This document shows positions 46,371 to 58,675 of a DNA stretch of 64,000 nt, piece after piece. Location of the stretch: NCBI RefSeq assembly GCF_033118175.1, contig NC_083711.1:44278001-44342000 (forward strand), read 5' to 3'. A program made the translations under genes and the position numbers. How positions within the stretch are numbered: position 1 is the first letter of the stretch; each line of letters opens with the position of its first letter. Under the pieces are notes generated by a model. The model was not told where the DNA came from, did no database searches, and saw only the letters and a program-made list of their open reading frames with translations. This stretch comes from Dama dama. Lineage: Eukaryota > Chordata > Mammalia > Artiodactyla > Cervidae.

Positions 46371-46503
46371 CTGCTGCAGCTGCTGTAAGTCGCTTCAGTC
46401 GTGTCTGAAGCATAAGACCCCATAGACGGCAGCCCACCAGGCTCCTCTGTCCACGGGATTCTCCAGGCAAGAATACTGGAGTGGGTTGCCATTTCCTTCT
46501 CCA
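46371..46503 (-). mobile_element. Bov-A SINE monomer
   Basis: A single reverse Bov-A unit led by a (CTG)n-type tail and ending TTGCCATTTCCTTCTCC. A perfect 12-bp duplication, TCAACTGATCTG, lies at 46359-46370 and 46504-46515. Confidence 0.95.
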
Positions 46504-46515
46504 TCAACTGATCTG

Positions 46516-49500
46516 GAGCCTTTTAAATACAAAATTTCCTGTGGAAGATGAACATAACAGTACAGATAATGCAGATCCTTAAAAACTATTCAGTGTCTCT
46601 ATATGGAGAGTAGAGAGAAAGCGGTGCTAAAATGAAGTTGGCATTTTCAAAGTCAGTTTTGAAGAGTAAAGGCATTGGGAAATTTTCAACATTGTGGTAT
46701 TATAATACTTTTGAAAAACATATTTTAAAAACTCTCAATGTGGTCATCAATTCATGATATATGTCAGTCAAATCATGTGATATAGTACATAAACTTACAC
46801 ATTGTGCTATATGTCAATTTTATCTGTACAAAACCAGAATAAAAACAAAATGTTCTATATTTAAAAGCAAAACAAAAAATACCTCTCAATGTTCATCAGG
46901 CAAGTACCCAATTACATTTAAAAAGATCCTTTATTCATCACATCTTTATTAAGATTATACCATGTTCTAGACAGTATTTCAGACACTTACAGCTGTGATA
47001 AGAATCATATACTTTTCTCTAATGTAGTCTTCATTGTATCATGGGAGAAGAATAATATGTACAAGAAATAAGTAACATGCATAGTATACTGGTCAATTAT
47101 AATTGCTAGGAATACACAACAGACCATGCAAGGATGACATGGGATGGAGGTGGAGTTGAGGTTTTAGACGGAATGGACTCAGAGAATCTCTGTGGCTTTT
47201 GAATAAAGAGAGGACATATGAAAGTGAGTTGGCTAGCCATGGTGATGCTCTGAGATCCTTCCTCTCAGAAAGACAAGGAAATGCAAGCCTTTGAGGCAGA
47301 AGCCTAACTGGTGTGTCTCAGACTCATGGGGAACCTCAGTGGTTAGAGTAAAGTAAATGCATGGGAGAAGACTGGCAACATGGTCAGAGACGTAATGGGA
47401 AGCAGATCAAGCCGGGCTGGGTTCTGTATAGGATTTTTGCTTTATTTTGAGTGACTTGAAAAGTCATTTAAGTGAACATGAGTGTTAGATATCCACTTAG
47501 TTTTATCAAACTGGGTCAATTTCAAATTATTCCATGCTGCTAGAAAAGTCATTCCTCCTCGTTTGTTCCATCTTCTTAAATCATGTTGATATCTTCTATT
47601 CAATGATGCCTCCTTTAGTGTTCTCTCTGTTTATATCTTTATTCCTTTTCCTTTGATTTACGGGTTGGAGGATCGTGTATGAGATGGAAATAAAGACAAG
47701 TTTAATGGGAATCCTATACATTTTAACAATGGGCAAATCCAATATACATGTCTGTTGAGTGGATTTAGAAAGCAAATTCTGACCTTTGTAACAAGTTCCA
47801 TTTTTCTATTAGAGCTTTTGTCCCCCTCTAGCAAATTTAGTTTTAGGAATAAATTTGAATTCAATTAAAAATATAAACTATATCTTTAATATGCACAGCC
47901 TGTTTCTCCAAGCTGGAAAATTTGAAAGTTTTTTATTGTCATAGACAAAAACATATATATGCATATAAACACCTACCTATAATACTTGGCATAATATAAT
48001 TTTTAGATAATACTATTTAGTATAATAGTATTCCTATAATTATCAAAGTATTACTTTAGCTGAAAAATACAATTACTTAAAGTCTGTATATTTGCATTTT
48101 TAAACTTTTCTCTAAGTTATTAGTTTCAAAAAACTGCATGCCAATATGATAGTCTTATTTCTTCTTGGAATAACTACAGTAGCAAAAATACATGTTGACA
48201 AGTTAATAAAATAGACATAGTAGAAAATGATATAAAACTATGCAGTGACTACGCAGATTTGACTACATATTTATAATTCCTTCCTGATCTCTATTTATCT
48301 CAGCTACATCCATGGTTTCATCCTTCCATTTTCTGGCTGAAGTAGAAGACATCAGGGGTTATTCTTGCTTTCTTCTCAGGCCGCAGCTCCTTAGCTTTCC
48401 AAGAAACATATCTCCTGTCTTTTGCATTGGTGGTTGCTGTCTCACATGCTAACATTTTGAACCGGTGCAATTTCCTCTTCTATGAATTGAATATCTATTT
48501 AGTAGTAGCATTTGTTTTGTCAGCTCTTGATTACAATTCACTTTTTAAAACAGGGAAAGTTAAGCTATGCTTGTTGTTCTAGGTATGGCAGTTTTGGTTT
48601 AATTTTCTTCTTCAACAGCTTTGCTTGTTCACAAAAAAAAAACACTATATTTTTCCACTGACAACTTATTTTTACCTATAAATATTCTCCATTCACTTTT
48701 TTCTCATTCTCTGACTGCCAAGACTCAAATTACTCTTACATTATCTTTCACTGTAACTATCTCAAAAATAATGATACTTTCCTGACTGAAATAAACAATT
48801 GATTACTCTCACAAAATATTTTGAAAATATTCAATTATTCAAGTGAAGCATACTAATTAAAATTATCTCATTTTAAAATGTTTTGATGTTTTTAGATATT
48901 TGCATTAAAAATACTAAATTTCACAGTTGATAAAAATATACATTAAGAGGTCTCTTTTTTAACTTAGAATGGCAAAATGCTGTCAGCATTGAAGAAAACA
49001 ATGCCTATCATTCGCCAATCAAAATCTAACTTTCCTTGATGGTATTCCTGATAATTTCCCAAGTCATGCAAGTATTTGTGTTGTTGAAGTGCACCATGTT
49101 TATTCTAGATCTTAGATTATAGCAGTAAATAAACAAACATGATTGTTCTCATGAAGTTTTTCTTTGGTGTCAAATATTATTAATTTTTAAAATATTTATT
49201 AAATAATAATATTTAGTACTTTAATTGGAAACAACATAAATAGCAGATTTTGTTATCATTTGTTTGGTTATGTCAAACAATATTTGTGTGTAGATTATAA
49301 ATCACTAAGATATAATTTACTAGCAATTGATTAAATTCAAATGAATGAAAATTTAAGAGTATATTAGATTTACATTTCACGTTTAAAGAGAATCTGAAAT
49401 AAGTGTATTAATTATAAAAATACATTAATCATCTGACAAAAAGAAAAGTTTGCTACTTTTCCATTGCTAATGATGTTTTTGATGAAGTAAAATTGAAGAA

Positions 49501-50689
49501 AAATTCTTTTATCATGAAAAACTTATCATTGATTTCCTTTCTTAGTCTTTTTAGTGTAGATATTCCCCAAACTTCCATAGAGCAATCATTGATATTGAAG
49601 GGATTCTTTTTGATGCCAAAAGTCAGCTATCAAACATATGGCTTTGCAATGTTAAATATGTAGTTAACTTTTCTTCCCTATAACATCGAGGAAAAATGTA
49701 ACAGTAGTTACTATATATTTTAAGCATTTGTAAAACTCAGAACATTGTAAGGAAATACAACTAACAAATTATGCATCTTTTTTAGTAGGTCTTTTTGTGT
49801 TCCAGTTATTTGGATTATGAAGAAAAACACTTCACTATAAGAGGTTCCAATGTGTTCAGATGGAAATATATTGTAATGAAAAAGATAAGTCCATATGCTA
49901 TGAATTGGCAACAGCTGTTTCACTTTCACCCTATGGGATGAGGGAGGATCGGGAACTGGAGCACCTTGATGAACATTAAGATGCTAAGAAATGGGGTACT
50001 GGCAAGATAAGTCTGCAGATTTTAAGTTCTTTGTGGTAATATCATTAAACCCAATGGCAGAGTGATGTGATACTACATCCACAGTACAATTATCTGAAAA
50101 TTGAAAAACTTCAATCAGTGTAAAAATAGTATATATGCGTGTATACTAATACAGCTTGAATTTCTTTGAGTTATTTTACTGAATTAGCCAGGTGTCTCAA
50201 AACACTGCAGACACAATCTTAGCAAGAGCATGTGTTTAAATCCCAACACCAACCAATAAATGTTTTAAAGCTAAAATAAACTTTATGTAGGGTCTTTATC
50301 ACATAATGTAATAGGTAAGATCATTTACCTTTGAAACAAAGTGCTTCAGGAAGTATAGAAAATTACATATTATACTTTTTTTTTAGGGAGTATCTTTGTT
50401 CTATAGTCTCAATACAATTTCCATCTGCCTAACAGTACCTATAAAGCTGCATTAGTGGTTAAGGATACAAGATTTCAATTCAGATGCCAGAAATCAAAAT
50501 CAGATTTTACCAGAGCCTTGTTTAAGACTCTATGGGTTCCCATGATAGCGTCTGTATGGGTTAGAACACTATGGGTTCCCTCCCCAACATATCCTCTGCT
50601 TTAGATCCTTTCTGAAGTACCTGGACAGCATACTCTGAAGTACATAGATAGTAGTACTTGATGCACATTTTTTGAGTTGTTTCACAGAT
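46516..50689. other. AT-rich block without recognisable genes or young repeats
   Basis: About 4.2 kb. A stretch near 47050-47480 has the look of a very old repeat, but no family is assigned. No coding frame above about 70 codons. Confidence 0.55.
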
Positions 50690-51045
50690 ATTAAAACCTC
50701 CACTAAATGGAAGATATTAGCTACTTGATGACCAGGAGCACATAGCCTCCGGGCCTACTGGTGCCTAAGAATTGATAATGTCAACCACCCTGTTACCTCA
50801 CCAACAACCAATTAGAAAGTCATGCACAAGCTGATCTCATACTCTGGGACTCCCTTCCCTCACCTTGCCTTTAACAATGCTTTCCTGAAACTCATCTGGT
50901 AGTCTGGGCTTTTGAGCCCTAGCTGTCCAAGACTTCCTGTTGGTGCCTTAGAGTAAAGGCTGTGTGTCCCTGCACCACACAGGGATCAGGAGATTGGCTT
51001 TATTGTGCCCAAGGTAGCAGACCTCAGTTTGGCTAGATAACACTT
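50690..51045 (+). mobile_element. Solo LTR-like relic (class I ERV type?)
   Basis: The order ACCAATTAGAAAGTC, CTTGCCTTTAACAATGC, TTCCTGAAACTCATC, then TTGGCTTTATTGTGCCC and CAGTTTGGCTAGATAACA resembles the U3-R-U5 layout of an old mammalian retroviral LTR. No internal region follows. Recognition is from memory and the family is not named. Confidence 0.45.
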
Positions 51046-51129
51046 GTAGGAATTTGGGAATATAACTTAAACAGTCTATGTCAAAAGCTTAATCATCAAC
51101 TCTAGAAATGATTGGAAATTCATCATGTC

Positions 51130-51705
51130 AAGTGTCCAAATATTTAATTCAAATGTTGACACTACCTACCCAGAAATAGAATCAGATTCCACAGGGAAAG
51201 GGTTCAGCCCCACAAAAGGACTCAGCATCCTTCAGATGCCAATCAAAAGCCCAGGTAATTTGTGCTGCTCATCAGCTACAAATTGGAATTTCTAAAGACA
51301 CCCTCCTTGAGGTAGATTAAATAACAGCTCATAGAACATATTACTTACTAGATCACTGGTTTATTATAAAATGATATAACTCAGGAAAAGCAAGAGAAGT
51401 GATGCATAGGGCAAAGTATGTGGAAGGGGTGTGGTGAAAGTGGTGTGGTAGAACCTCCAGGCCTTCTCCAGGCACCCCAGTCTCTCAAACCTCCATGTGT
51501 TCAAAACACTGTCTTCTTGGGACTTTGCAAATTCTTTATTCATAGTGATGATTAATTAACTAATTGACAGCTGGTAATTGTTTCAAACGCCAACCTCTCC
51601 CCTCACCTTGAAGGCCAGCGGGGAGAAGTGAGAGTTCCGACTTTCTAATTACACAGTTGATTCTCCTTGTAACCAGCTCTCCTTAGGTGGGGTCCAAAAG
51701 CCACC
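51130..51705. mobile_element. Ancient LTR/dispersed repeat, family not fixed
   Basis: ACTAGATCACTGGTTTATTA, then GGATGCATAGGGCAAAG-like and CCTTCTCCAGGCACCCCAG motifs and a GGGGAGAAGTGAGAGTTCC region recall a common mammalian repeat. GC content is higher than in the flanks. Strand and family are left open. Confidence 0.45.
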
Positions 51706-52369
51706 TAAAATAGCAAGAAATACCTTCGTACCTCTCAACTTCTAGGAAATTCAAAAATTTGGGGAATCAGAAACCATGGGAAAAATCAGATATATACAAG
51801 AAATATATTTTGGTTATTTGAAGAACTAAATGCACATTTTTATTATAAATCACAATACCAAAGCTACAAATGCTTCCAATAAGAAGTTGAGTTAAGCTAC
51901 AAAAAAAAAAAAAAAAGTAGGCACTCTGGGTTTATTAGACTAAAATGTATGCTGAAACACATGAAAGAGATGGATGTGTTGGGAGCCAATTGTACCAGAA
52001 AACCTAGAAGAAATTTAGCACAAAAGTTTTGCTCTAACATTTATACAAGATAAGATAAGAAAGAGATATATTTTGTTACAAAATGGTCATTGTCTAATAA
52101 AAGGGCATTCTAATTTTTCAATGGAAAATATTTCTAGTATTAGAATCGCAGAGAAATTCATTACATTAATCATTCCATAAGAGACTTTGGACGAGATATT
52201 AAATAGTTTTAACACAATTCAATACTATATTGATAAAATAAAAATTCTTTTGAAAAATAAAGTTTCTTTTGCTAATATAATAGTTACCCTACTAAGCCCA
52301 TACTGAGAGCCAAACAGTTCAAGTCATAGCTGATAAACTGGTGACTAGACTACTGGAATATTAACTCTC
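51706..52369. other. AT-rich intergenic DNA
   Basis: A 17-nt A run near 51900-51916. No feature recognised. Confidence 0.55.
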
Positions 52370-53150
52370 AGGATTTTCCCCATCTATTTGCCATGAAGCA
52401 ATGGGACCATGGTATCCATGATCTTCATTTTCTGAATGTTGAGCTTTAAGCCAACTTTTCCACTCTCCTCTTTCACTTTCATCAAGAAGCTCTTTAGTTC
52501 TTTTCTTACTGCCATAAGGGTAGTGTCATCTGCATATCTGAGGTTATTGATATTTCTCCCAGCAATCTTGATTTCAGCTTGTGCTTCATCCAGCCCAGCG
52601 TTTCTCATGATGTGCTCTGCATATAAGTTAAATAATCACAGTGACAATATATAGCCTTGACGTACTCCTTTTCCTATTTGGAACCAGTCTGTTGTTCCAT
52701 GTCCAATTCTAATGGTTGCTTCCTGATCTGCATACAGATTTCTCAAGAAGCAGGTAAATTGGCTGGTATGCCCATCTCTTTCAGAATTTTCCACAGTTTG
52801 TGGTGATCCATGCAGTCAAGGCTTTGGCATAGTCAATAAAGCAAAAATAGATGTTTTTTCTGGAACTCTCTTGCTCTTTTGATGATCCAATGGATGTTGG
52901 CAATTTGATCTCTGGTTCCTCTGCCTTTTCTAATACCAGCTTGAACATCTGGAAGTTCACGGTTCAGGTATTGCTGAAGCCTGGCTTGGAGAATTTTGAG
53001 CATTACTTTACTAGCGTGTGAGATGAGTGCAATTGTGCAGTAGTTTGAGCATTCTTTGGCATTGCCTTTCTTTGGGATTGGAATGAAAACTAACCTTTTC
53101 CGGTCCTGTGGCCACTGCCAAGTTTTCCAAATTTGCTGACACATTGAGAA
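52370..53150 (-). mobile_element. BovB LINE, RT segment lacking both ends
   Basis: Reverse orientation, covering the central RT: minus-strand open pieces 52833-53159 and 52384-52608, the latter with an intact Y-A-D-D box. The element's own 3' terminus is missing, because the BovB match stops at CCCCATCTATTTGCC (52379-52393). No poly-A or duplication is seen. Confidence 0.9.
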
Positions 53151-53370
53151 GAAGAACAAGAAGAATCTTAGTTAACAGCATTTTCTGTTCGTGCAGCCAA
53201 TGTCTGCTTCTACAGTGACTTGTTCATTTTGGTATTGAGGGAGCAGCTGTGTGTCTTCCAGCATTTTTGTTTGTTTGTTTGTTTAGCATTACCGTAAGTT
53301 TTTCTATTTTGCTTACTTTATCATCAAAGGAAATTTCCTTGCTTTCAGAATTTGATTCCCAGAAAGGGTA
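53151..53370. other. Spacer between BovB fragments
   Basis: Unassigned sequence with a (GTTT)n stretch at about 53267-53285. Confidence 0.5.
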
Positions 53371-53402
53371 TCTTTTCAAGACTTGCCACTTCAAATCCTA
53401 GA
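53371..53402. repeat. 32-bp direct repeat, left copy
   Basis: It matches 54095-54126 at 31 of 32 positions; the core is AAGACTTGCCACTTCAAATC. It flanks the BovB fragment between them and is read as an unusually long target-site duplication. Confidence 0.93.
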
Positions 53403-54094
53403 CATTGCTGTTGTTCAGTCACCAGTCGTGTCCGACTCTTTGTGACCCCATGGACTGCATTTGCAGCCCCTCTGTCCCCCAGCATCTCTTGAAGTTTGCC
53501 CAAGTTCATGTCCATTGCATTGGTGATGCCATCCAGCCATCTCATCCTCTAATGCCCCTTCTCTTTCTGCTCTCAATCTTTCCTAGCATCAGGGACTTTT
53601 TCCAATGAGTCAGATGTTCACATCAGATGACTAAAATACTGGCGTATCATCTTCAGCATCAGTCCTTTCAATGAGTATTCGGGGTTTATTTCCCTTAAGA
53701 TTGACTGGTTTGATCTCTTTGTTGTCCAAGGAAGTCTCAGGAATCTTCTCCAGCACCACAGTTCAAAAGCATCAATTCTTCATCAATCAGCCTCCTGTAT
53801 GGTCCAGCTCTCACAATTGTGTGTGACCACTGGGAAGACCATAGCCTTGACTATATGGACCTGTGTTGGCAGAGTAATGTCTCTGCTTTTTGACATACTG
53901 TCTAGGTTTGTCATAGGTTTCCTTCAAGAAGCAAAGGTCTTCTGATTTCATGGCTGCAGTGACCATCCTCAGTGATTTTAGAGTGCAAGAAGACATCTGT
54001 CACTACTTGCACCTTTTCCCTTTTTCTTTGCCATGATGTAATAAGACAGGATACCTTGATTTTAGTTTTTGTAAATATTTACTTTTAAGTTGGC
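53403..54094 (-). mobile_element. BovB LINE 3' end, 5'-truncated
   Basis: Reverse orientation, 3' end at 53403 (TTGTTCAGTCACCAGTCGTG) and 5' truncation at about 54094, just after the RT region. Several indels make it diverged from the other copies. It is bounded exactly by the 32-bp direct repeat. Confidence 0.9.
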
Positions 54095-54126
54095 TCTTTT
54101 TAAGACTTGCCACTTCAAATCCTAGA
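54095..54126. repeat. 32-bp direct repeat, right copy
   Basis: The one mismatch with 53371-53402 is T for C at 54101. Confidence 0.93.
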
Positions 54127-54827
54127 TACTTCTAACTAAATGAAAGGAATTATTTCATAATGTATATATATATATCTGTACATATATATACACACATAAT
54201 CACTGTGATGTACCCTTTAATTATACTATAACTTTATATACTTCAATACAGCTGAAGTTAAATCAATCTATCAACCAATCAATCAATCATTGGTACTTTT
54301 AAGCCAGTGGTACTTTTAAACTAGATAACCTGTTTGTTATTTCACATATTTTGAGGAACTTTTCCTTGCTGAAGGTAGTTTTTAAATTATTGAAGGTAGA
54401 TTTTAGCTATTAAAATTAAATTCATTGATTCTGTTTTACTTTTTAAGTGTGGCCATTTAATTTACTATGTTAATTAGAATGTGTCTGGGATTATATTTTT
54501 ATTGGAAAACACTTATGTAGACATTTGATACTATTTTTTTCATTAGAAGCTATTACATGACTTGTCTTTTTTTAACAGCGATATTAATAGCCAGTCATGA
54601 TCATTGTCAATACCCATTTCTTCATTAGGTCTTACAAAGGGAGAAATTCTAATTCTAAAATTTCTTATTTCTTACCTGAAACCATTATATAAAGCATTGT
54701 TCTCAAATTTGGCATCTGTGGCACTTTCATGTCTACTTTTATATTTCAGATAAACAGTTTTGAGCAAATTATACATTTCTAGAATATTGAGAGTTTTGGA
54801 GAGATTGATAAATCATTAAAAAAAATC
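54127..54827. other. AT-rich intergenic DNA
   Basis: Short TA/CA tracts near 54162-54198. No gene recognised. Confidence 0.55.
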
Positions 54828-55878
54828 AAACTAAAATCTCAAAAATATACAAGCAACCCCTGCAGCTCAATTCCAGAAAAATAAATGACCCAATCAAAAA
54901 ATGGGCCAAAGAACTGAACAGACATTTCTCCAAGGAAGACATACAGATGGCTAACAAACACATGAAAAGATGCTCAACATCATTCATTATCAGAGAAATG
55001 CAAATAAAAACCTCAATGAGGTACCGTTTCACACCAGTCAGGATGGCTGCTATCCAAATGTCTACTAGCAATAAATGCTGGAGAGAGTGTGGAGAAAAGG
55101 GAACCCTCTTACACTGTTGGTGGGAATGCAAACTAGTACAGCCGCTATGGAGAACAGTGTGGAGATTTCTTAAAAAACTGGAATTAGAACTGCCACATGA
55201 CCCAGCAATCCCACTTCTGGGCATACACACCGAGGAAACCAGATCTGAAAGAGACACGTGTACCCCAATGTTCATCGCAGCACTGTTTACAATAGCCAGG
55301 ACATGGAAGCAACCTAGATGTTCATCAGCAGACGAATGGATAAGAAAGCTGTGGTACATATACACAATGGAATATTACTCAGCCGTTAAAAAGAATTCAT
55401 TTGAATCAGTTCTAATGAGGTGGATGAAACCAGAGCCTATTATACAGAGTGAAGTAAGCCAGAGAGAAAAACACCAATACAGTATACTAACGCATATATA
55501 TGGAATTTAGAAAGATGGTAACGATAACCCTATATGCGAGACAGTGAAAGAGACAGATGTTTAGAACAGTCTTTTGGACTCTGTGGGAGAGGGCGAGGGT
55601 GGGATGATTTGGGAGAATGGCATTGAAACATGTAAATTATCATATGTGAAACGAATCGCCAGTCCAGGTTCGATGCATGAGACAGGGTGCTCGGGGCTGG
55701 TGCACTGGGATGACCCAGAAGGATGGGATGGGGAGGGAGGTGGGAGGGGTATTCAGGATGGAAAACATATGTACACCCATGGTGGATTCAAGTCAATGTA
55801 TGGCAAAACCAATACAATATTGTAAAGTAGTTAGCCTCCAATTAAAACAAATAAATTTATATTAAAAATAAAATAAAA
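54828..55878 (+). mobile_element. L1 LINE 3' end, ORF2 C-terminus open
   Basis: A ruminant L1 truncated at the 5' side. ORF2 is open from the truncation to a stop at 55508-55510, about 220 codons. The Cys/His cluster characteristic of the ORF2 C-terminus is visible (C-W-R-E-C-G-E-K, then L-L-H-C-W-W-E-C). The 3' UTR runs to an A-rich end at 55855-55878. The open frame suggests a young insertion. Only the C-terminal domain is present, so no active enzyme. A minus-strand frame at 54826-55365 is the antisense of it. No clear target duplication was found. Confidence 0.93.
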
Positions 55879-56820
55879 TTTTAGGAAGACCTCCATGGAA
55901 AAGACTGTACTTACAATCACTCAGTGGGACTATGGGTGTATCAGAGATAGGTGGACAAAAAAGGAAAGAACAATTCAGAGAACAGAAATGTTTGCACTCA
56001 AAAGAACATGAGTAATCCTATCACTATGGAAATATTGTGTAACAATATTGCTGTAATACAGTATTTGTGTAGGAAAATATTAAAGTATAAAGTCAGAAAG
56101 TGCTTTGATTTAATAACCTTGAATGATACTGCATTATGCATGGTGTTCATCATTGTTCTGATTCACAGGGGAATTCCTCAAGGATTAGTCTAATCCTACC
56201 ATGGTCTACAATCACTGTAACTCTACATGCAACTATATACACAAGTTATCCAAAAACCCTACCCTTGTTCAGCAGTTCTTAAAACTTCCTGAGAATCTAG
56301 AGCAACTGGTTTTTGCAAAATGATGATTTGGTACAGGAAAGTACAAGGAGAACTCTGAAACGAGTATTCCTCTTAGTTCCTTCCATTCATCTCCTGTCTC
56401 CTTCTGATGCCCTTGCCCTTATCCTACCTCTCCTACTTGTTGCTGATGGCCATTTTTGTTTTTCTTACCTACTTTCCTGAGGAATATTTTATTTCAACTC
56501 CCAAGAGGGGAAAATGATCCTACTACAAAACTTATTAATGGAGTACTAAAATTGATAATTTATTTGAATTCTTACTTTTTCTTGAAAAAAAGAAAATATC
56601 TCTCACCATAAAAATGGGAGAGAATAAGAAAAGGAACAGATAACTACATGATGAATCAAGATATGATTCTGGTGCAGTGTGATAAAGAGATTGTCTTTGT
56701 TCTCTAGGAAAGTAATGGCTCTTTTCTATACTTTACATGATGCCCTTATCCCTGAAGGTTCCTAAAGCTTGTGAATACATGGCCTTACATGGAAAAAAAG
56801 GTAAAATGAAAGGACTTTTA
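55879..56820. other. Intergenic DNA
   Basis: No gene or named repeat recognised. Confidence 0.55.
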
Positions 56821-56832
56821 AGATGTGATTAA

Positions 56833-57042
56833 AGTGAAGTGAAATCTCTCAGTCATGTCAGACTCTTTGCGACCCCATGGGCTGTAACATACAAGGCTCC
56901 TCTGTCCATGGGATGTTCCATGCAAGAGTACTGGAGTGGGTTGCCATTTCCCTTCTCCAGGGGTTCTTCCCGACCCAGGGATCGAACCAAGGTCTCCCGC
57001 ATTGCAGGCGCATACTTTACTGTCTGAGCCACAAGTTGCCAT
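56833..57042 (-). mobile_element. Bov-tA SINE
   Basis: Reverse Bov-tA flanked by a perfect 12-bp duplication, AGATGTGATTAA, at 56821-56832 and 57043-57054. Confidence 0.95.
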
Positions 57043-57066
57043 AGATGTGATTAAGCTAAGGTTATT

Positions 57067-57344
57067 ACTGCTGCTGCTGCTGCTAAGTCGCTTCAGTCGT
57101 GTCCGACTCTGTGTGACCCCATAGACGGCAGCCCGCCAGGCTCCTCCATCCCTGGGATTCTCCAGGCAAGAACACTGGAGTGCATTGCCATTTCCTTCTC
57201 CAATGCATAAAAGTGAAAAGTGCAAGTGAAATCGCTCAGTTGTATCCGACTCTTAGCGATCCCATGGACTGAAGCCTACCAGGCTCCTCTGTCCATGGGG
57301 TTTTCCAGGCCAGAGTACTGGAGTGGGGTGCCATTGCCTTCTCC
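57067..57344 (-). mobile_element. Bov-A2 SINE (dimeric)
   Basis: Two reverse Bov-A units, led by a (CTG)5-type tract at about 57069-57083. It lies 12 bp after the previous SINE's duplication and 1 bp before an MLT1 LTR. A target duplication is not clear. Confidence 0.93.
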
Positions 57345-57950
57345 AAATGTTACTGAGATGGGAAAACTATGTAAGATTTTTAGGGGTGGGCTCAATGTGA
57401 TCACAAGAGTCATTGTAAGAGGAGAAAGTAGGGTCAAAATTAGAGAAAAGCTGACAAGACAACAGAAGCAGAGAGAAAGAGAGTTCAGAAGATGCTCTAA
57501 GGACTTAGCCCTAATACCTCAGTTGGTTAAGAATCCGCCTGCAATGCAGGAGACCCCGGTTTGATTCCTCAGTCAGGAAGATCCGCTGGCGAAGGGATAG
57601 GTTGCCGACTGCAGTATTCTTGGGCTTCCCTTGTGGTTCAGCTAGTACAGAATCTGCCTGCAATGAGGGAGACCTGGGTTGGATTCCTGGGTTGAGAAGA
57701 TTCCCCCAGAGAAGGAATTCCATGGAATAAGAGTCGGATAGACTGAGCAACTTCACTTCACTGCTGGTTGCCTCAAAGATGGAGAATGGGGCCATAAGCC
57801 AAGATGTGCAGGCAGCATGCAGAAGATATAAAAGGTAAGGGAATATATTCTCCCCTAAAGCCTCTAGTAGAAATTCAATCCTGCTGATCCATTTTAAACA
57901 TCTGACCTGCAGAAACCAGAAAGAACTGGGCAGGGAGGACATTTATAATT
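57345..57950 (+). mobile_element. MLT1-type MaLR LTR, split by a SINE
   Basis: Left part 57345-57502: GGGCTCAATGTGATCACAAG and GAGGAGAAAGTAGGGTC. Right part 57766-57950: CAAAGATGGAGAATGGGGCC, AGCCAAGATGTGCAGGCAG, then CTCCCCTAAAGCCTC. Motif order fits an MLT1 LTR and parallels 41735-42060. The distal end of the LTR is absent. Confidence 0.75.
57503..57765 (+). mobile_element. Composite Bov-tA SINE (two tRNA-type heads)
   Basis: Two tRNA-like heads in tandem, from about 57515 (GTTAAGAATCCGCCTGCAATG) and from about 57623 (GGGCTTCCCTTGTGGTTCAG). The first is followed by a Bov-A start cut off at CAGTATTCTTGG, the second by a short Bov-A end. This arrangement recurs in ruminant genomes as a head-to-tail Bov-tA subtype. 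Confidence 0.82.
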
Positions 57951-57977
57951 AAGTAATTATTGTGATTGCTGTTGTTT

Positions 57978-58155
57978 CATTGCAAGTTTAGTCACTCAGT
58001 TGTGTCTGACCCTTTGTGATCCCAAGGACTCTAACCCACCATGCTCTTCTGTTCATAGGATTTCCAAGGCAAGAATACTGGAATGGGTTTCCGCTTCCTA
58101 CTCTGGGGATTCTTCCCAACCTAGGAATTGGCCCTGTGTCTCTTGCATTGTATCA
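57978..58155 (-). mobile_element. Bov-tA SINE, partial
   Basis: Reverse: TTTAGTCACTCAGTTGTGTCTG to TGTCTCTTGCATTGTATC. The tRNA-side end is missing. Confidence 0.85.
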
Positions 58156-58675
58156 ACATGGGACTGTGAAATCCTAGATCAAAGTGATTGCAGTGTAAAA
58201 GCAAGAGAAATTTCAATATAAGGAGACATTTTTGAAGGAATACAATTTATTTATTAGGTCTAAAGAAAAGGAAAAAATTTTAATACATATCTTCAGTATG
58301 GGGCTTGAGCATGGATGAGTAATATTATACTACTAAAAAATAGATGTTGTGAACAACAATTACAATTTGGCATTAAAAAGTGATAAATTAAGCTTTCTGT
58401 ACAGGTTCACAAATAAGTCATAACACATTTAATGTGGCTTGTCCTATTTCATCCAAAGATAGTGGTCAACACTGTTCCAGCTAGTCATAAAATACTGAAA
58501 TAGATGATGGTGTTTAAGTATTATGAAAATTTGCCAATGGTTTTCTGTATTTTCCAAGTCATCCCACACTCTCTATAAATACTACAGCAAAAATCGTCTT
58601 ATTCTGTTTGTCTATAAATAATCCATAATACTCATAAAACTAAGATTATAAGTATTTACTTTATACTCACATAGT
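58156..58675. other. AT-rich intergenic DNA
   Basis: No feature recognised. Confidence 0.55.

Noticed and set aside
54826..55365. A 179-codon minus-strand frame
   Set aside because: It is exactly antisense to the open L1 ORF2 C-terminus, and a near-identical frame occurs antisense to the L1 at 28720-28974.
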